A stretch of 64,000 nt of DNA from Lepidostoma basale (GCA_022606425.2 JAHDVF020001251.1:2838501-2902500), one strand, 5' to 3'; positions 50,232 to 60,640 are shown, counted from the stretch's first letter. Notes: generated from the sequence alone by a model not told the origin. Made by a program: numbers and translations.

Positions 50232-50815
50232 ATCAACATTTTGAATGTATACAAATACTTGTAGACGAATACTGGATTTTGCCCATTGCGGGTTAATCAT
50301 TTTAAGGATTAATTGAATCTCAATAGAGACGAAAATGCAAATTGGAAACAGAATATGGTGGTTGAGGCATTTACAGGACTTATGACCTGTCATTGGTTGG
50401 GTTAAGCGATCACTTTATGTTTAACAACATGACGACCTTCGTGGCAGAGTGGTTACGAGCTCTGACTTCCATGCCGAAGGTCCTGGGTTCGATTCCCGGC
50501 GATGGCAGTGTGATTGTCACACTATCTTTGGTCTGGTGTAGAATTCACGTGACAATAAAATGGCGATAGATTGGCTACCTATCACATGTCACGAGAATCA
50601 ATATAATAGCTAAAAAATAAAAATTGTATACTGTAATTCGGTCCAAACGACCTGTTGTGTACATAAAAAGAAAAAAAAAAAAACGACATTCACCATTCCC
50701 CCCTTCTTACGACACCACGTCTGACAAATTTATTGGAAGATGTATATATACTAAAATGTAACATCACATTTAAAAAAAATTATAGTTCGATCTACACTAG
50801 CGCCATCTATTAAGA
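50232..50815 (+). repeat. R4 repeat, copy 3, interrupted by SINE-1
   Basis: Runs from CAACATTTTGAATGTATACA to CTACACTAGCGCCATC. SINE-1 is inserted at about 50432-50682 between ACAACAT and ACGACAT, a likely target duplication. Confidence 0.88.
50432..50682 (+). mobile_element. SINE-1, tRNA-derived, most complete copy
   Basis: A-box-like TGGCAGAGTGG near 50452 and B box GGTTCGATTCC at 50486-50496, then body TGTGATTGTCACACTATCTT, AATTCACGTGACAATAAAAT and CATGTCACGAGAATCAATAT, with a 3' A-rich tail. Confidence 0.92.
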
Positions 50816-50926
50816 TTGATTTAAGCATTAAGTAGAATATCTTTATTAACGCTTTGTGAATATCTTTATTAACGGAGATGTCTCTTCAATTTTTATGCTA
50901 ATTTTAACTTAGACCAGTTTTTTTTA

Positions 50927-51055
50927 CAACATTTTCAATGTTTACATATACTTGTAGTCGAATAATGGATTTTACCCATTGCGGGTTATCATTTTAAGGA
51001 TTGATTGTATCTCAATAGAGACGAAGATGCAAAATGGAAACAGAATATGGTAGTA
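50927..51055 (+). repeat. R4 repeat, partial copy 4
   Basis: CAACATTTTCAATGTTTACA to GGAAACAGAATATGGT, then diverges. Confidence 0.82.
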
Positions 51056-51079
51056 TAATATTTAATATTTTTCTCTACA

Positions 51080-51200
51080 TATTGTTCTCTGTGATCTTAT
51101 TTCTAAGGCATTTATCCTACTTTCATCCTTCTTCTGCCAGCTTGAAGTTCACTTCCATACACTTGAGTCGGCACCAGAATTCCATTATGCACTATCATCT
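51080..51200 (-). mobile_element. NLR-1 scrap
   Basis: Antisense GGCATTTATCCTACTTTCAT and AGTCGGCACCAGAATTCCAT, followed by a short TCTA microsatellite (51197-51220). Confidence 0.75.
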
Positions 51201-51479
51201 ATCTGTCTATCTATCTATACGACTAGTCAAGCAGCACGAGACAGAAGGGATTTCATGAAATAACAACCCTATTTTATATCCCCGGGGGTGAATGTTTGAG
51301 TTACAATGTCACCCGTTCTCTCGCGGTAAACCCGGCCTAAAGTTAGTTTGGCGCGTTATTTAAATTTATGAGCAATCAGCTAGGAAGTATATATAGTTCA
51401 GCCCTCACTATACATACTCAAAATGTCTCTGAAGTTGGCATGAAATGTTTATGTATCATAAATTTTCACTGAAAAATGT

Positions 51480-51640
51480 CGTTAAGGATGAAAGTACTAT
51501 AGAATAAATGCAATTAAAATGAAATATCTTAGACGAATGTGTAGAAAAAACTGTACATGATAGGGAAAACAGTATGGTAGTCAATTATTTCTGCCTATCC
51601 CTTCGGGGAGACAGTGTGATGTTAGTTAATAAGTAAGTTC
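51480..51640 (+). mobile_element. NLR-1 scrap, sense, internally deleted
   Basis: Joins the DESRINAIEMKYLRRMC codons directly to the 3' end (CTGCCTATCCCTTCGGGGAG, ACAGTGTGATGTTAGTT). Confidence 0.75.
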
Positions 51641-51769
51641 ATCAAATACATAACGATTTATTTTATATCTTGCAACCCTGATTGATAGGCAATCTACAAT
51701 ACAAATGTGCTATTGATATTACAGTATTCTAGGCGTGTATGAAATGCTTTCTATAAAAACAAATAATAA

Positions 51770-52830
51770 CTAACTAACTAACCATCACGCCGTCTCCCCG
51801 AAGGGGTAGGCAGAAAGAATGGACTGCCACACCTTTCTTTCCTGACATATTTCTCTCGCTTCCTCAACATTCATACATCGTGTCATGCACGCGCGTCGAT
51901 TTCTCTGACTCCTCACATGGCCGACATTCAATATTTGATTTATTTGATCGTGCCACGTTTTCCTCGGTCTTCCTCTATTTCTGGTACCATTTACATCATT
52001 TACATATAATTTTTTTACCATTCTTTCTTCATTCATTCTTTCCATATGTCCAAACCATCTTAATGATCCTTTCATTATTTTGTTCATGACACCATCATTC
52101 GCACCGCATTCACTTCTTATATTTTCATTCGACACTCTATCATACACAGAATATCCACACATTCGTCTAAGAGATCTCATTTCTACTGCATTTATTCTAC
52201 TTTCATCCTTCCTTTGCCAGTTCCATGCTTCGCTTCCATACATAAGGGTCGGTAGAAGAACACCATTGTGCACTGCCATTCTTGCTTTTTTTGATAGGTT
52301 TTTGTTTGCGATGACAACTTTAAGTGCACCATTCACTTTGTTGCCTGCCCCAACCCTTCTTTCAATATCCCTCTCCACTCTCCCATCTCTTGTAAACATA
52401 CTACCTAAATACAGTACTCAACGTATTGCTCAACTACTTGCTCCAAGTTTTCACCATTCACGCTAATGTTGCAGACTGTCGTGGTTTCTTCCTTTTCAAA
52501 AATCATTACCTTGGACTTATTAACATTCATCATCAGATCATTTCGCATGCATACCTCATACATACAATTTACCAGGACTTGTAGTTCATGCTCGTTGTCA
52601 GCAAGTAGGACAGCGTCATCCGCATACAAGAGACAGCTTACTGACACTCCGCTCATTTTGGCACCTACATCCAACCCTTTCAGCTCTCTCATACAATTGT
52701 CCATATACAGATTAAATAACCACGGGGACATTACGCAACCTTGTTTGACACCTTTATTGATATCAAACCAGGCTGTAAGATCTCCATTTACTCTGACACT
52801 AGCAGTGCTTTCCGTGTATAGTGACAAATA
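51770..52830 (-). mobile_element. NLR-1A, longest copy of the A subfamily
   Basis: Two open segments. 52827-52405: [54 protein letters not shown]. 52399-51785: [20 protein letters not shown] through [20 protein letters not shown] to [10 protein letters not shown] small extra piece near 52415 shifts the frame between them. Tail AACTAACTAACTAACC. Confidence 0.94.
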
Positions 52831-52835
52831 ATAAT

Positions 52836-52932
52836 AACAATAATAATAATATGCTAACTTTTAAAGCGCCGTTTTTGTGATGTAATCACCTAAAGGGCGC
52901 ATTAAGACGTGTTTTAAATTTAAAAATCAAAA
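52836..52932. repeat. 95-bp repeat cassette, copy 1
   Basis: AATAATAATATGCTAACTTT, TAAAGCGCCGTTTTTGTGAT and GTAATCACCTAAAGGGCGCA. Second copy at 53458-53553. GCGCC and GGGCGC are partly inverted. Confidence 0.85.
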
Positions 52933-53029
52933 TTTTTGCTATCGGTTAAAAAGTATAGTAGAACAAAGTTTACATGTTTAAATTGGGTATGAAATATGAA
53001 AAAGATGGGTTTTCAGTTTAGATCTGAAA

Positions 53030-53395
53030 TCTGTCTAACATGACCAACCTTTAAAATTTGATTAATTTGGCCATGCCATGTTTTCCTTGGTCTGCCTCGA
53101 CTCCTTACTCCATTTACATCATTAAAGTATACTCTCTTAACCATTCTTTCTCCATCCATGCGCTCCATATGTCCGAACCAACGCAGCGATCCTTTCATAA
53201 TTTTGATCATAATACCTTCTTACGCTCTACATTCCTTTCTTATATCAGCATTTGAGATTTTGTCCTCTATCGTTCTACCACAAATACGTCTTAGGGACCT
53301 CATCTCGCTTCCATGTATTAGCATTGGAACCAGAACTCCATTGTGAACGGTCGTTTTCGCTTTCATTGATAGATTCTCGTTAATTTATAGTATAT
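53030..53395 (-). mobile_element. NLR-1B fragment
   Basis: Encodes [40 protein letters not shown] and [14 protein letters not shown]. Internally shortened near 53305. Confidence 0.88.
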
Positions 53396-53457
53396 AATTT
53401 ATATCTTTTATTTAATATTACAAATAATTTATATCTTTCAATTTATATTCTTTTAAC

Positions 53458-53553
53458 TAATAATAATAATATGCTAACTTTTAAAGCGCCGTTTTTGTGA
53501 TGTAATCACCTCAAGGGCGCATTAAGACGTATTTTTAATCTAAAAATCAAAAT
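53458..53553. repeat. 95-bp repeat cassette, copy 2
   Basis: Nearly identical to 52836-52932 including the TAATAATAAT lead and the AAAAATCAAAAT end. Confidence 0.85.
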
Positions 53554-54525
53554 GGTTCCATTTACATCGTAAACATATAATTTTTTACCATTCTTTCTTC
53601 ATTCATTCTTTCCATATGTCCAAACCATCTTAATGATCTTTTCATTATTTTGTTCATAACACCATCATTCGCACCGCATTCACTTCTTATATTTTCATTC
53701 GATACTCTATCATACACAGAGTATCCACACATTATGAATGGTTGCAGTAAAATAGGCACTAAGTACCAAAAAAATACAGAAAAAACTAAGTATGCAGTTT
53801 CGTTCTATACGTCATACAGAACAAAACTGCATACTTAGTTTTTTTTAAATATTTTTTGGTACTTAGTGCCTATTTTACTGCAACCATTCGTTTGTCTAAG
53901 AGATCTCATTTCTGCTGCATTTATTTTACTTTCATCCTTCTTTTGCCAGTTCTATGCTTCGCTTCCATACATAAGGGTACGTAGAAGAACACCATTGTGC
54001 ACTGCCATTTTAGCTTATTTGGAGAGGTTTTGGTTTGCGATGACAACTTTAAGTGCACCATTCACTTTGTTGCCTGCCCCAACCCTTCTTTCAATATTCC
54101 TCTCCACTCACCAATCTCTTGTAAACATACTACCTAAATGCTCCAAATTTTCACCATTTACGCTAATGTTGCAGACTGTCATAATTTCTTCTTTTTCAAA
54201 AATCATTACCTTGGACTTATTAACATTCATCATCAGATCATTTCGCATGCATACGTCAACATACAATTCACCAGGACTTGTAGTTCATGCTCGTTGTCTG
54301 CAAGTAGGACAGCGTCATCCGCATACAAGATATAGCTTACTGACACTCCGCTCATTCTGGCACCTACATTCAACCCTTTCAGCTCTTTCATACACTTATA
54401 TACATCATTAACATATACATATACGAGATACATATTTTTACCATTCTTTATTAATTTATTCTTTCCATGTGTCCAAACCATATTAATGGTACTTTCATTA
54501 TTTTGTTCATAACACTTTAATTCTC
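53551..54525 (-). mobile_element. NLR-1A copy interrupted by a hairpin element
   Basis: 53551-53735 ([36 protein letters not shown]) continues after the hairpin at 53890-54410 with the RT block ([20 protein letters not shown]). Frameshifts present; tail lost. Confidence 0.88.
53736..53889. mobile_element. 154-bp foldback (hairpin) MITE
   Basis: Left arm 53736-53799 (GAATGGTTGCAGTAAAATAG, GCACTAAGTACC, AACTAAGTATGCAGTT) and right arm 53825-53889 are near-perfect inverses with a 25-base loop. Inserted in NLR-1A between codons of MRSLRRMCG. Confidence 0.9.
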
Positions 54526-54574
54526 TGTTAGATAGTTAGTTTTTGAAAATATACGTTCTGATACTCTGATATAA

Positions 54575-54772
54575 CATTTTTTTTTGTTTAAAGACTAATA
54601 CCAAGGATTTTAATCAATGATATTAGAATTTATTTTACAATCTTCAATGTGAGCAGAAAATAGCTCATTATTATGAAGAAGGAATCTGGTCGTGTCTAGG
54701 CTTGAACCCATGTCCCCTGGATCAGGAGCCAAGCGTTCTATCCCCTAGACCACCACCCGATTATTTGATTTA
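54575..54772 (-). mobile_element. SINE-2, copy 2
   Basis: Minus strand: GGTGGTCTAGGGGATAGAAC and GGGTTCAAGCC, body and T-rich end as in copy 1. Confidence 0.82.
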
Positions 54773-55194
54773 TTTATACATAATTAATTTAATCTTGACG
54801 GCTTATCCTAAATCAGCACATTAAATAAGTAATAAGACTTAATTTCCAATAATGGGGCACTAATAGAATTGCTAATAACCGTCCGGTTTGATCCAATAAG
54901 CTTTCCTAAATCCAGACATCCCGAGCCAAAAGGAATTAACTGGGGCAGAATGAAGTTACACGCGCCCGGTGTACTGATGTCGGAATAACATACGTGCTAC
55001 GTGGATTGCCTAACAGCAGGAGTGTACAAATTTTTAAATTATACAGTATAACAGCGTTTCCCAAAATTTTTTTACAATAGAACACTTCGTAATTCTTGAA
55101 ATTGTATTTATTTATTGATTATCTACCAAGTAACTAACTAACTAACCATCACGCCGTTTCTCTGGATGGGTAGGCAGAGAGGATGAACCCCCGT

Positions 55195-55601
55195 ATATAT
55201 ATTTTTTTTGATAAAAAGACTAATACCAAGGATTTAAATCAATGATATTAGAATTTATTATTACAATCTTCAATGTGAGCAGAAAATAGCTCATTATTAT
55301 GAAGAAGACTTCCATTCTCAAGGTCCCGGGTTCGATTCACGGCGATGGCAGTGTGATTGTCACACTGTCATTGGTCTGGTGTAGAATTCACGTGACAGTA
55401 AAATGGCGATAGATTGGCTACCTATCATATGTCATGAGAATCAATATAATAGCTAAAATAAATTGTATACAGTAATTGGGTTCAAGCAACCTGTTGTATA
55501 CAAGGAGAAAAAAAACAGAAGGAATCTGGTCTTGTCCAGGCTTGAACCCACGTCTCCTGGATCAGAAGCCAAGCGTTCTATCCCCTAGACCACCACCCGA
55601 T
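55195..55601 (-). mobile_element. SINE-2, copy 3, split
   Basis: 55195-55307 is the body end (AATTTATTATTACAATCTTC, AAATAGCTCATTATTATGAA); 55517-55601 is the tRNA-like head (CCAGGCTTGAACCCACGTC). GAAGAA / GAAGGA flank SINE-1. Confidence 0.85.
55308..55516 (+). mobile_element. SINE-1, 5'-truncated, nested in SINE-2
   Basis: Starts GACTTCCATTCTCAAGGTCC, B box GGTTCGATTCA, then TGTGATTGTCACACTGTCAT through AATTGTATACAGTAATTGGG and an A-rich tail. The A box is missing. Confidence 0.88.
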
Positions 55602-56204
55602 ATTGCTCTGTCATGACATACCTCTCTAGCTTCCTCTACATTCATACATCGTAACATGCACGCTCGTCGATTTTTCCAAATTTGAATGTGGCCGCCTTTT
55701 AGTATTTGATTAATTTGGTAATGCCATGCTTTCCTTGGTCTTCCGCGACCTCTCTTTCCATTCACATTGCTTGTATACAACCATTATTTTCTCGTCCATT
55801 CGTTCCATATGGCCAAACCATCTCAGGGATCCATTTTTAATGTTACTTATGATGCAATCATCTGCCTTATTTCGTCGTTCGGTATTCTATCATACGAGTA
55901 TATCGTATTCTCGCACATTCTTTTCAGTGATCTAATTCCTACGGCATTTATCCTACTTTCATCATTCTTTTGCCATCTCTAAGCTTTACGTCCATGCATA
56001 AAGGTTGGCACTAGAACTCCATTTTGTAAAAAGTACACGGATTTCATACCTCCCAACTGGGGTAACCCGTTCTAGGCAGACATTTTTACCACTTTAGTAA
56101 ATTTCAATTGAAAAAATAAGAAAATAGGGGACAATTTTTTTTATAAATTAAATAAAACCAATTTCTTCTATGTTCGCCATAACTTTGTGTTGTAGAAGTT
56201 TAAC

Positions 56205-56518
56205 TAACTAATTAACCATCATGCCGTTTCCCCAGAGGGGTAGGCAGAGAGGATGGATTGTCACATTGTTCTATCCTGGCATAATTCTCTCGAATCTTCA
56301 ACATTACCACATCGTGACATGCACGCTCGTCGATAGTTCCTACTTCGAACATGGCCGCCTTTCAGCAATTGATTAATTTGGTCATGCCATGTCTTCCTTG
56401 GCCTTCCTCCTCGACTTCTTTTCCTATTCACACTACTTGTATATATCTTTCTAACCCTTCTTCTCTCATCCCTTCGTTCCATATGTCCAAACCATCTTAG
56501 TGACCCTTTTCAATTTTT
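56205..56518 (-). mobile_element. NLR-1D 3' fragment
   Basis: Encodes [40 protein letters not shown] and RRACMSRCGNVEDSRELCQD. Tail AACTAACTAATTAACC. Confidence 0.88.
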
Positions 56519-56665
56519 GATGTTTAATGTTTATTTTTTTATATACGAGTACTTTGTATACAACACTCACATTTATTAAAAAAATAAATATGAATTAAAT
56601 ATCAAACATGTTTCGGACTAACCAGCCCTTCATCAGTGATATTATATAAATATTTAAAATATTAT
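56519..56665 (-). mobile_element. Hammerhead-bearing repeat arm (H1), antisense
   Basis: Inverted counterpart of 58068-58196, sharing the hammerhead and downstream AATGTGAGTGTTGTATACAA plus AGTA..TATA words. The arms are about 1.4 kb apart. Confidence 0.85.
56598..56643 (-). ncRNA. Hammerhead ribozyme motif H1, copy 2
   Basis: Minus strand: stem I AATATCA, core CTGATGA, one A, stem II GGGCT-GGTT-AGTCC, GAAA, self-complementary ACATGT, T, then stem I TGATATT. Stem II has G-U where copy 1 has A-U, so pairing is kept despite the change. Predicted cleavage is 5' of TGATATT. Type I layout. Confidence 0.8.
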
Positions 56666-56669
56666 AAAA

Positions 56670-56800
56670 TTGTTTACAAATATGGTCAGTTTTGACAGAT
56701 GTTATAATGATTTATTTTTAATTAAATAAAAAATGATTTATTTTTTAATTAAAAAAAATCATTATAACATCTGACATAACTGGCCATATTTTTAAACAAA
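56670..56800. repeat. Foldback repeat
   Basis: Left arm 56681-56724 (TATGGTCAGTTTTGACAGAT, GTTATAATGATTT) is mirrored at 56747-56788 (AAATCATTATAACATCTGAC, ATAACTGGCCATA), with an AT-rich loop of repeated ATGATTTATTTTTAATTA. Confidence 0.85.
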
Positions 56801-56804
56801 AAAC

Positions 56805-57078
56805 TAACTAACTAACTAACCATCACGCCGTCTCCCCGAAGGGGTAGGCAGAAAGAATGAACTGCCACACTTTTCTTTCTTGACATATTTCTCTCGCTTC
56901 CTCTACATTCATACATCGTGTCATGCACGCGCGTCGATTTCTCTGACTCCTCACATGGCCGACATTCAATATTTGATTTATTTAATCGTGCCATGTTTTC
57001 CTCGGTCTTACTCTATTTCTGGTTCCATTTACATCATTAACATATAACTTTTTACCATTCTTTCTTCATTCATTCTTG
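56805..57078 (-). mobile_element. NLR-1A 3' fragment
   Basis: AACTAACTAACTAACTAACC tail, then [16 protein letters not shown] shadows; the true frame reads [14 protein letters not shown] to the [14 protein letters not shown] codons. 5' truncated. Confidence 0.86.
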
Positions 57079-57177
57079 TAAACAATTTTATAATAAATAA
57101 AATAATAATACACTTTTAGTAATTTATATTATTATTTTACTTGTATTTAATAATGTCAACAACAACAACAACACCAA

Positions 57178-58035
57178 CAAACCATCACGCCGTTTCCCCG
57201 CAGGGGTAGGCAGAGAGAATGGACCGCCACACTACTCTATCCTGGCAAACCTCTCTAGATTCCTCCACATTCATACAACGAGTCATACACGCACGTCGAT
57301 TCCTCAGACTTCTAACATGATCAACCTTTAAAATTTGATTAATTTGGTCATGCCATGTTTTGCTCGGTCTGCCTCGACTTCGTACCCCATTTACATCATT
57401 AACGTATACTTTCTTAACCATTCTTTCTCCATCCATGCGTTCTATATGTCCGAACCAACGCAGCGATCCTTTCATAATTTTGTTCATAATATCTTCTTCC
57501 GCTCTACATTCCTTTCTTATATCAGCATTTGAGATTCTGTCGTATATCGTTCTAACACACATACGTCTTAGGGACCTCATCTCTACCGCATTTATTCTAC
57601 TCTCATCCTTCTTCTGCCAGTTCCATGCTTCGCTTCCATACATTAGGGTTGGGACCAGAACTCCATTGTGAACGGCCGTTTCCGCTTTCATTGATAAATT
57701 CTTGTTTCCAATAACTATTTTTAAAGCTCCATTCGCTTTGTTACCCGCACCAACCCTTCTTTCGACGTCACTATCCGTTCGGGCATCTGCTGTGAACATG
57801 CTACTCGTAAATACACAAATTCCCTCACCTGTTCCAAGTTCTCTTCGTTCACACTTATATTACAAACTGTCTTTTGCTCTTCCCTTTCGAAAACCATCAC
57901 CTTTGACTTTCCGACATTCATCATTAAATCATTTGACTTGCATACCTCATACATTCTCGACACCAAGACTTGTAATTCGTCCGCACTATCCGCAACGAGA
58001 ACGGCATCGTCCGCGTAAAGCAGACAGTTTTTAAT
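57178..58035 (-). mobile_element. NLR-1B, longest B-subfamily copy
   Basis: Open for 204 codons from [20 protein letters not shown] through [24 protein letters not shown]-type [17 protein letters not shown], to SAYPCGETA. The upstream frame holds [21 protein letters not shown] frameshift at about 57800 separates them. Confidence 0.93.
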
Positions 58036-58067
58036 AATGTCACACCCCAAATTAAGTGTTTCATACG

Positions 58068-58196
58068 AAATTTTATATTTTAAATATTCATATAATATCA
58101 CTGATGAAGGACTGGTTAGTCCGAAACATGTTTGATATTTAATTTTTCAAATAAATGTGAGTGTTGTATACAAAGTATATAAAAAAGAAACATTAA
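58068..58196 (+). mobile_element. Hammerhead-bearing repeat arm (H1), sense
   Basis: Runs from TTTTATATTTTAAATATTCA through the ribozyme to AATGTGAGTGTTGTATACAA and AAGAAACATTAAATAA. No ORF. Confidence 0.85.
58094..58139 (+). ncRNA. Hammerhead ribozyme motif H1, copy 1
   Basis: Stem I 5' strand AATATCA (58094-58100), core CTGATGA (58101-58107), one extra A, stem II GGACT-GGTT-AGTCC (58109-58122), GAA (58123-58125), self-complementary ACATGT (58126-58131), T58132, stem I 3' strand TGATATT (58133-58139). All core bases match the consensus. Predicted cleavage follows 58132. The very short stem III suggests activity as a dimer, as described for Penelope-like and retrozyme hammerheads. Confidence 0.83.
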
Positions 58197-58436
58197 ATAA
58201 AACCAACTTAAAGATTTGATTTAAATTTCGAATACCCTCCGGAAGAAGTCGTTATTCATGAAATATTTTCACACCAGCGTTAATGTATGTACAAGAAAAA
58301 AAAAAGAAATAGTTCCGAACGCGTAATAGTCCCAAAGGTCAAAAACACTGCTGAAAGTTGTTCACAAAGCTACAAAATTATGTAATAAATTCTGAATCCC
58401 ACTGGCGGTAAGTGTAAGGCAATGAATTTTCTTCTA

Positions 58437-59193
58437 CTAGGGTCATTCATAAAATAAGGTTCCCATATTTTTTTAAAATATACAGCTTTATTGTTTTCCT
58501 TAGCATTATATATCATTTTAAAGCTTAAAACTTACTCTGTTTTTTTACATAATCGCCGTTTCTGTCTAAACACTTTTGCAGACGATGCTCCAACTTTTGT
58601 ATCCTCAAGTCATAAAATTCTGACGTTATTCCTCTGAGAAATTGAATAACCTCTTCCTTGACTTCATCATCAGTATGGAAGCGCATTACACCCAAGTGTT
58701 CCTTTAATTTTGGGAATAAATGGTAATCACTAGGGGCTAGGTCCGGACTGTAGGGTGGGTGGGGCAAAAGAGTCCAGCCAAAATCTGTCAGCAGTTTGTT
58801 TTGAGACATGAGGTCGAGCGCTCAACACGTTTCTGCTTGTGGTTTTCTGTGAGCATTCGTGGTACCCACCGCGCACACACCTTTCGATTGATTTTTCAGT
58901 TAAAATTTTGTGAATTGTGGTGTTGAAGTCCCAGGAATACGAAGAGCAAGTTCGTTAATGGTAATCCCCAGATTCTCAAGCATTATGTTCTCAACTTCGC
59001 ATCTGGCGGAAACAGCTATAGGAAGCTCCATCTTCGATGGCTGCCAGGCCGACACTGAGGGGTGTAGCGTGCCGGGAGCGGCAGGAATAGAGAGTGGAGG
59101 AGTTGATGAGTCAGCCAGTGTTGCCAGATTTCTCCCAGCGCGCCACTACCTTTATTGACAGCATAGGGAATCTTACTTTACGAATTACCCTCG
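58437..59193 (-). mobile_element. Mariner element, internally deleted (757 bp)
   Basis: Inverted ends CGAGGGTAATTCGTAAAGTA and CTAGGGTCATTCATAAAATA, flanked by TA. Minus strand keeps KVCARWVPRMLTENHKQKR and the C-terminus [20 protein letters not shown] to NGDYVKK. The blocks with the first two catalytic Asp are gone. The text resembles the mauritiana/mellifera side of mariner; not the same family as copies A and B. Confidence 0.88.
58525..58809 (-). pseudogene. Mariner transposase C-terminal remnant
   Basis: 95 codons ending the transposase, with the third catalytic Asp in APSDYHLF and HTDDEVKEEVIQFLRGITSE. Deleted upstream. Confidence 0.85.
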
Positions 59194-59659
59194 TATATAA
59201 AGTTTTACATCATTGTTCAAGAAACAATAAATAAATAAAAATAACATACATTGACTACGCTACGCCTTTGCATACAAGTCTCATAGGCAAAAATACACTT
59301 TTGTTACATTCATACGCGTCCAAAATCAATACAAAAAAATGACTCCACACATACGAATTGAACCAAAAAGCTTTGAATAACTAAACACGCAGTTAACTAT
59401 AACCAATGGATTATACAGCAGAAATTGTAGCACATGAATCGTACAGCCCTGGTTAAACTATATTCCACAACGTTAGCAGGGTAATTTAAAAATCATTAGT
59501 GGAACATTGCTGGTGGAAAGTGTTGGGTGGAAAGTTGAACCGAAAATAATTTGGTATTCACCAATACATTCGAAAGCTTCGCTTTGGGTATAAACCAACA
59601 ATTAATCGATATGTTTTGTTAATTGAAGATATCCCTCCAGTAACACGGTTTCATTAACA

Positions 59660-59760
59660 CGGGCAAAATCCGGCCCGCCAGTGTCAACAATCCGGCCCGC
59701 GACAGCTAATGACCAGTGTCATCAATCAGGCCCATGACGGTTAATGGCTTATTGTTGTTG
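59660..59760. repeat. CAGTGTCATCAATC repeat, copy 2
   Basis: GGCCCGCCAGTGTCAACAAT, CCGGCCCGCGACAGCTAATG and ACCAGTGTCATCAATCAGGC follow the same order as 5810-5880. The long hairpin arm of the first copy is missing. Confidence 0.75.
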
Positions 59761-59962
59761 TTACAAATGAACCAGCGTATATTCGCTCAGGGCGCGTATT
59801 CGTCGAACAGTTTAGAAATTACTTACGCCAGAAAAATTAAAACGGTTTGATGGGTCTGAAAAAGTGAGTGAGTATGAACCCATTCATTATTATCTGAAAA
59901 GTATTGGTCCCCGGCATACATTAGAGGAATTATAATAGGATAGAGAAACATTATTGACTTTT

Positions 59963-60150
59963 AACTAACTAACTAACCATCACTCCGTTTCCCTAAGGAT
60001 TGACCGCCATACTTTTCTTTCCTGACATACTTCACTCTTTTTCTATCATACATGTCGTGCACGAACGATTCGGTGTCGATTTCTCCGACTTCTCACGTGT
60101 CCGATATTTCATTGATCAATTGGAGGAGAGCAGTAATCATGCCTCCGTAC
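59963..60150 (-). mobile_element. NLR-1 3' scrap
   Basis: AACTAACTAACTAACCATCA, CTTTTCTTTCCTGACATACT and TCGATTTCTCCGACTTCTCA, antisense, diverged. Confidence 0.78.
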
Positions 60151-60279
60151 AAAGGAAAAGGGTCGCATATGTAATGTGGGAACCACAGAGCAATTAGACT
60201 TTTTATGTATCTTGATAAAGTATACAACATAATGTTATTATGGTAGAAGTTAGAAAGATGACGAGTGACATATTTTGGG

Positions 60280-60640
60280 ATTCTTCTTCTTCTTCCTTAG
60301 CCTATTCCCGTCCACCCCTGGACAAAGGCCTCCTCCATTTGCTTCCATGTCATTCTGTCCTGTGCAGACTGCGTCCAGGTTATTCCGACGTGTCTGTTTA
60401 GATCATCCTTCCACCGTAGTTGCGGTCGCCCTGCACTTCACTTCGCCGTCCACGGTGTCGAAGTCAGCAGTCTTCTTGTCCACTTTTCATCTGAGCTTCT
60501 GGCTACGTGACCTGCCCATTGCCATTTTAGAGTCGCCACCCGGTGGATGATGTCAGTGACCTTTGTTTTTTCTCTCACCGTATCGTTTCTGACTCTGTCT
60601 CTTAGGCTTATTCCTAACATGGCTCTTTGGGTCACTCGTA
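60280..60640 (-). mobile_element. NLR-5 fragment
   Basis: Open [40 protein letters not shown], then in-frame with a stop [20 protein letters not shown] and EEAFVQGWTGIG. Same family as 19575-19990. Confidence 0.86.

Larger units (their letters stand above)
55135..56020 (-). mobile_element. NLR-1D fragment containing SINE-2 containing SINE-1
   Basis: NLR-1D parts: 55135-55194 (tail AACTAACTAACTAACCATCA) and 55602-56020 ([55 protein letters not shown]). Between them lies SINE-2 (55195-55601), itself split by SINE-1. Confidence 0.88.

Noticed and set aside
50432..50500. Possible functional tRNA gene
   Set aside because: A and B boxes are present but the cloverleaf arms do not close, and the same head with the same 3' body recurs at five places, so it is a tRNA-derived SINE.
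51197..51220. TCTA microsatellite
   Set aside because: Real but short (about five units) and unremarkable.
58437..59193. Sense ORF 58910-59158 as a gene
   Set aside because: It lies antisense to a mariner transposase remnant between its TIRs.
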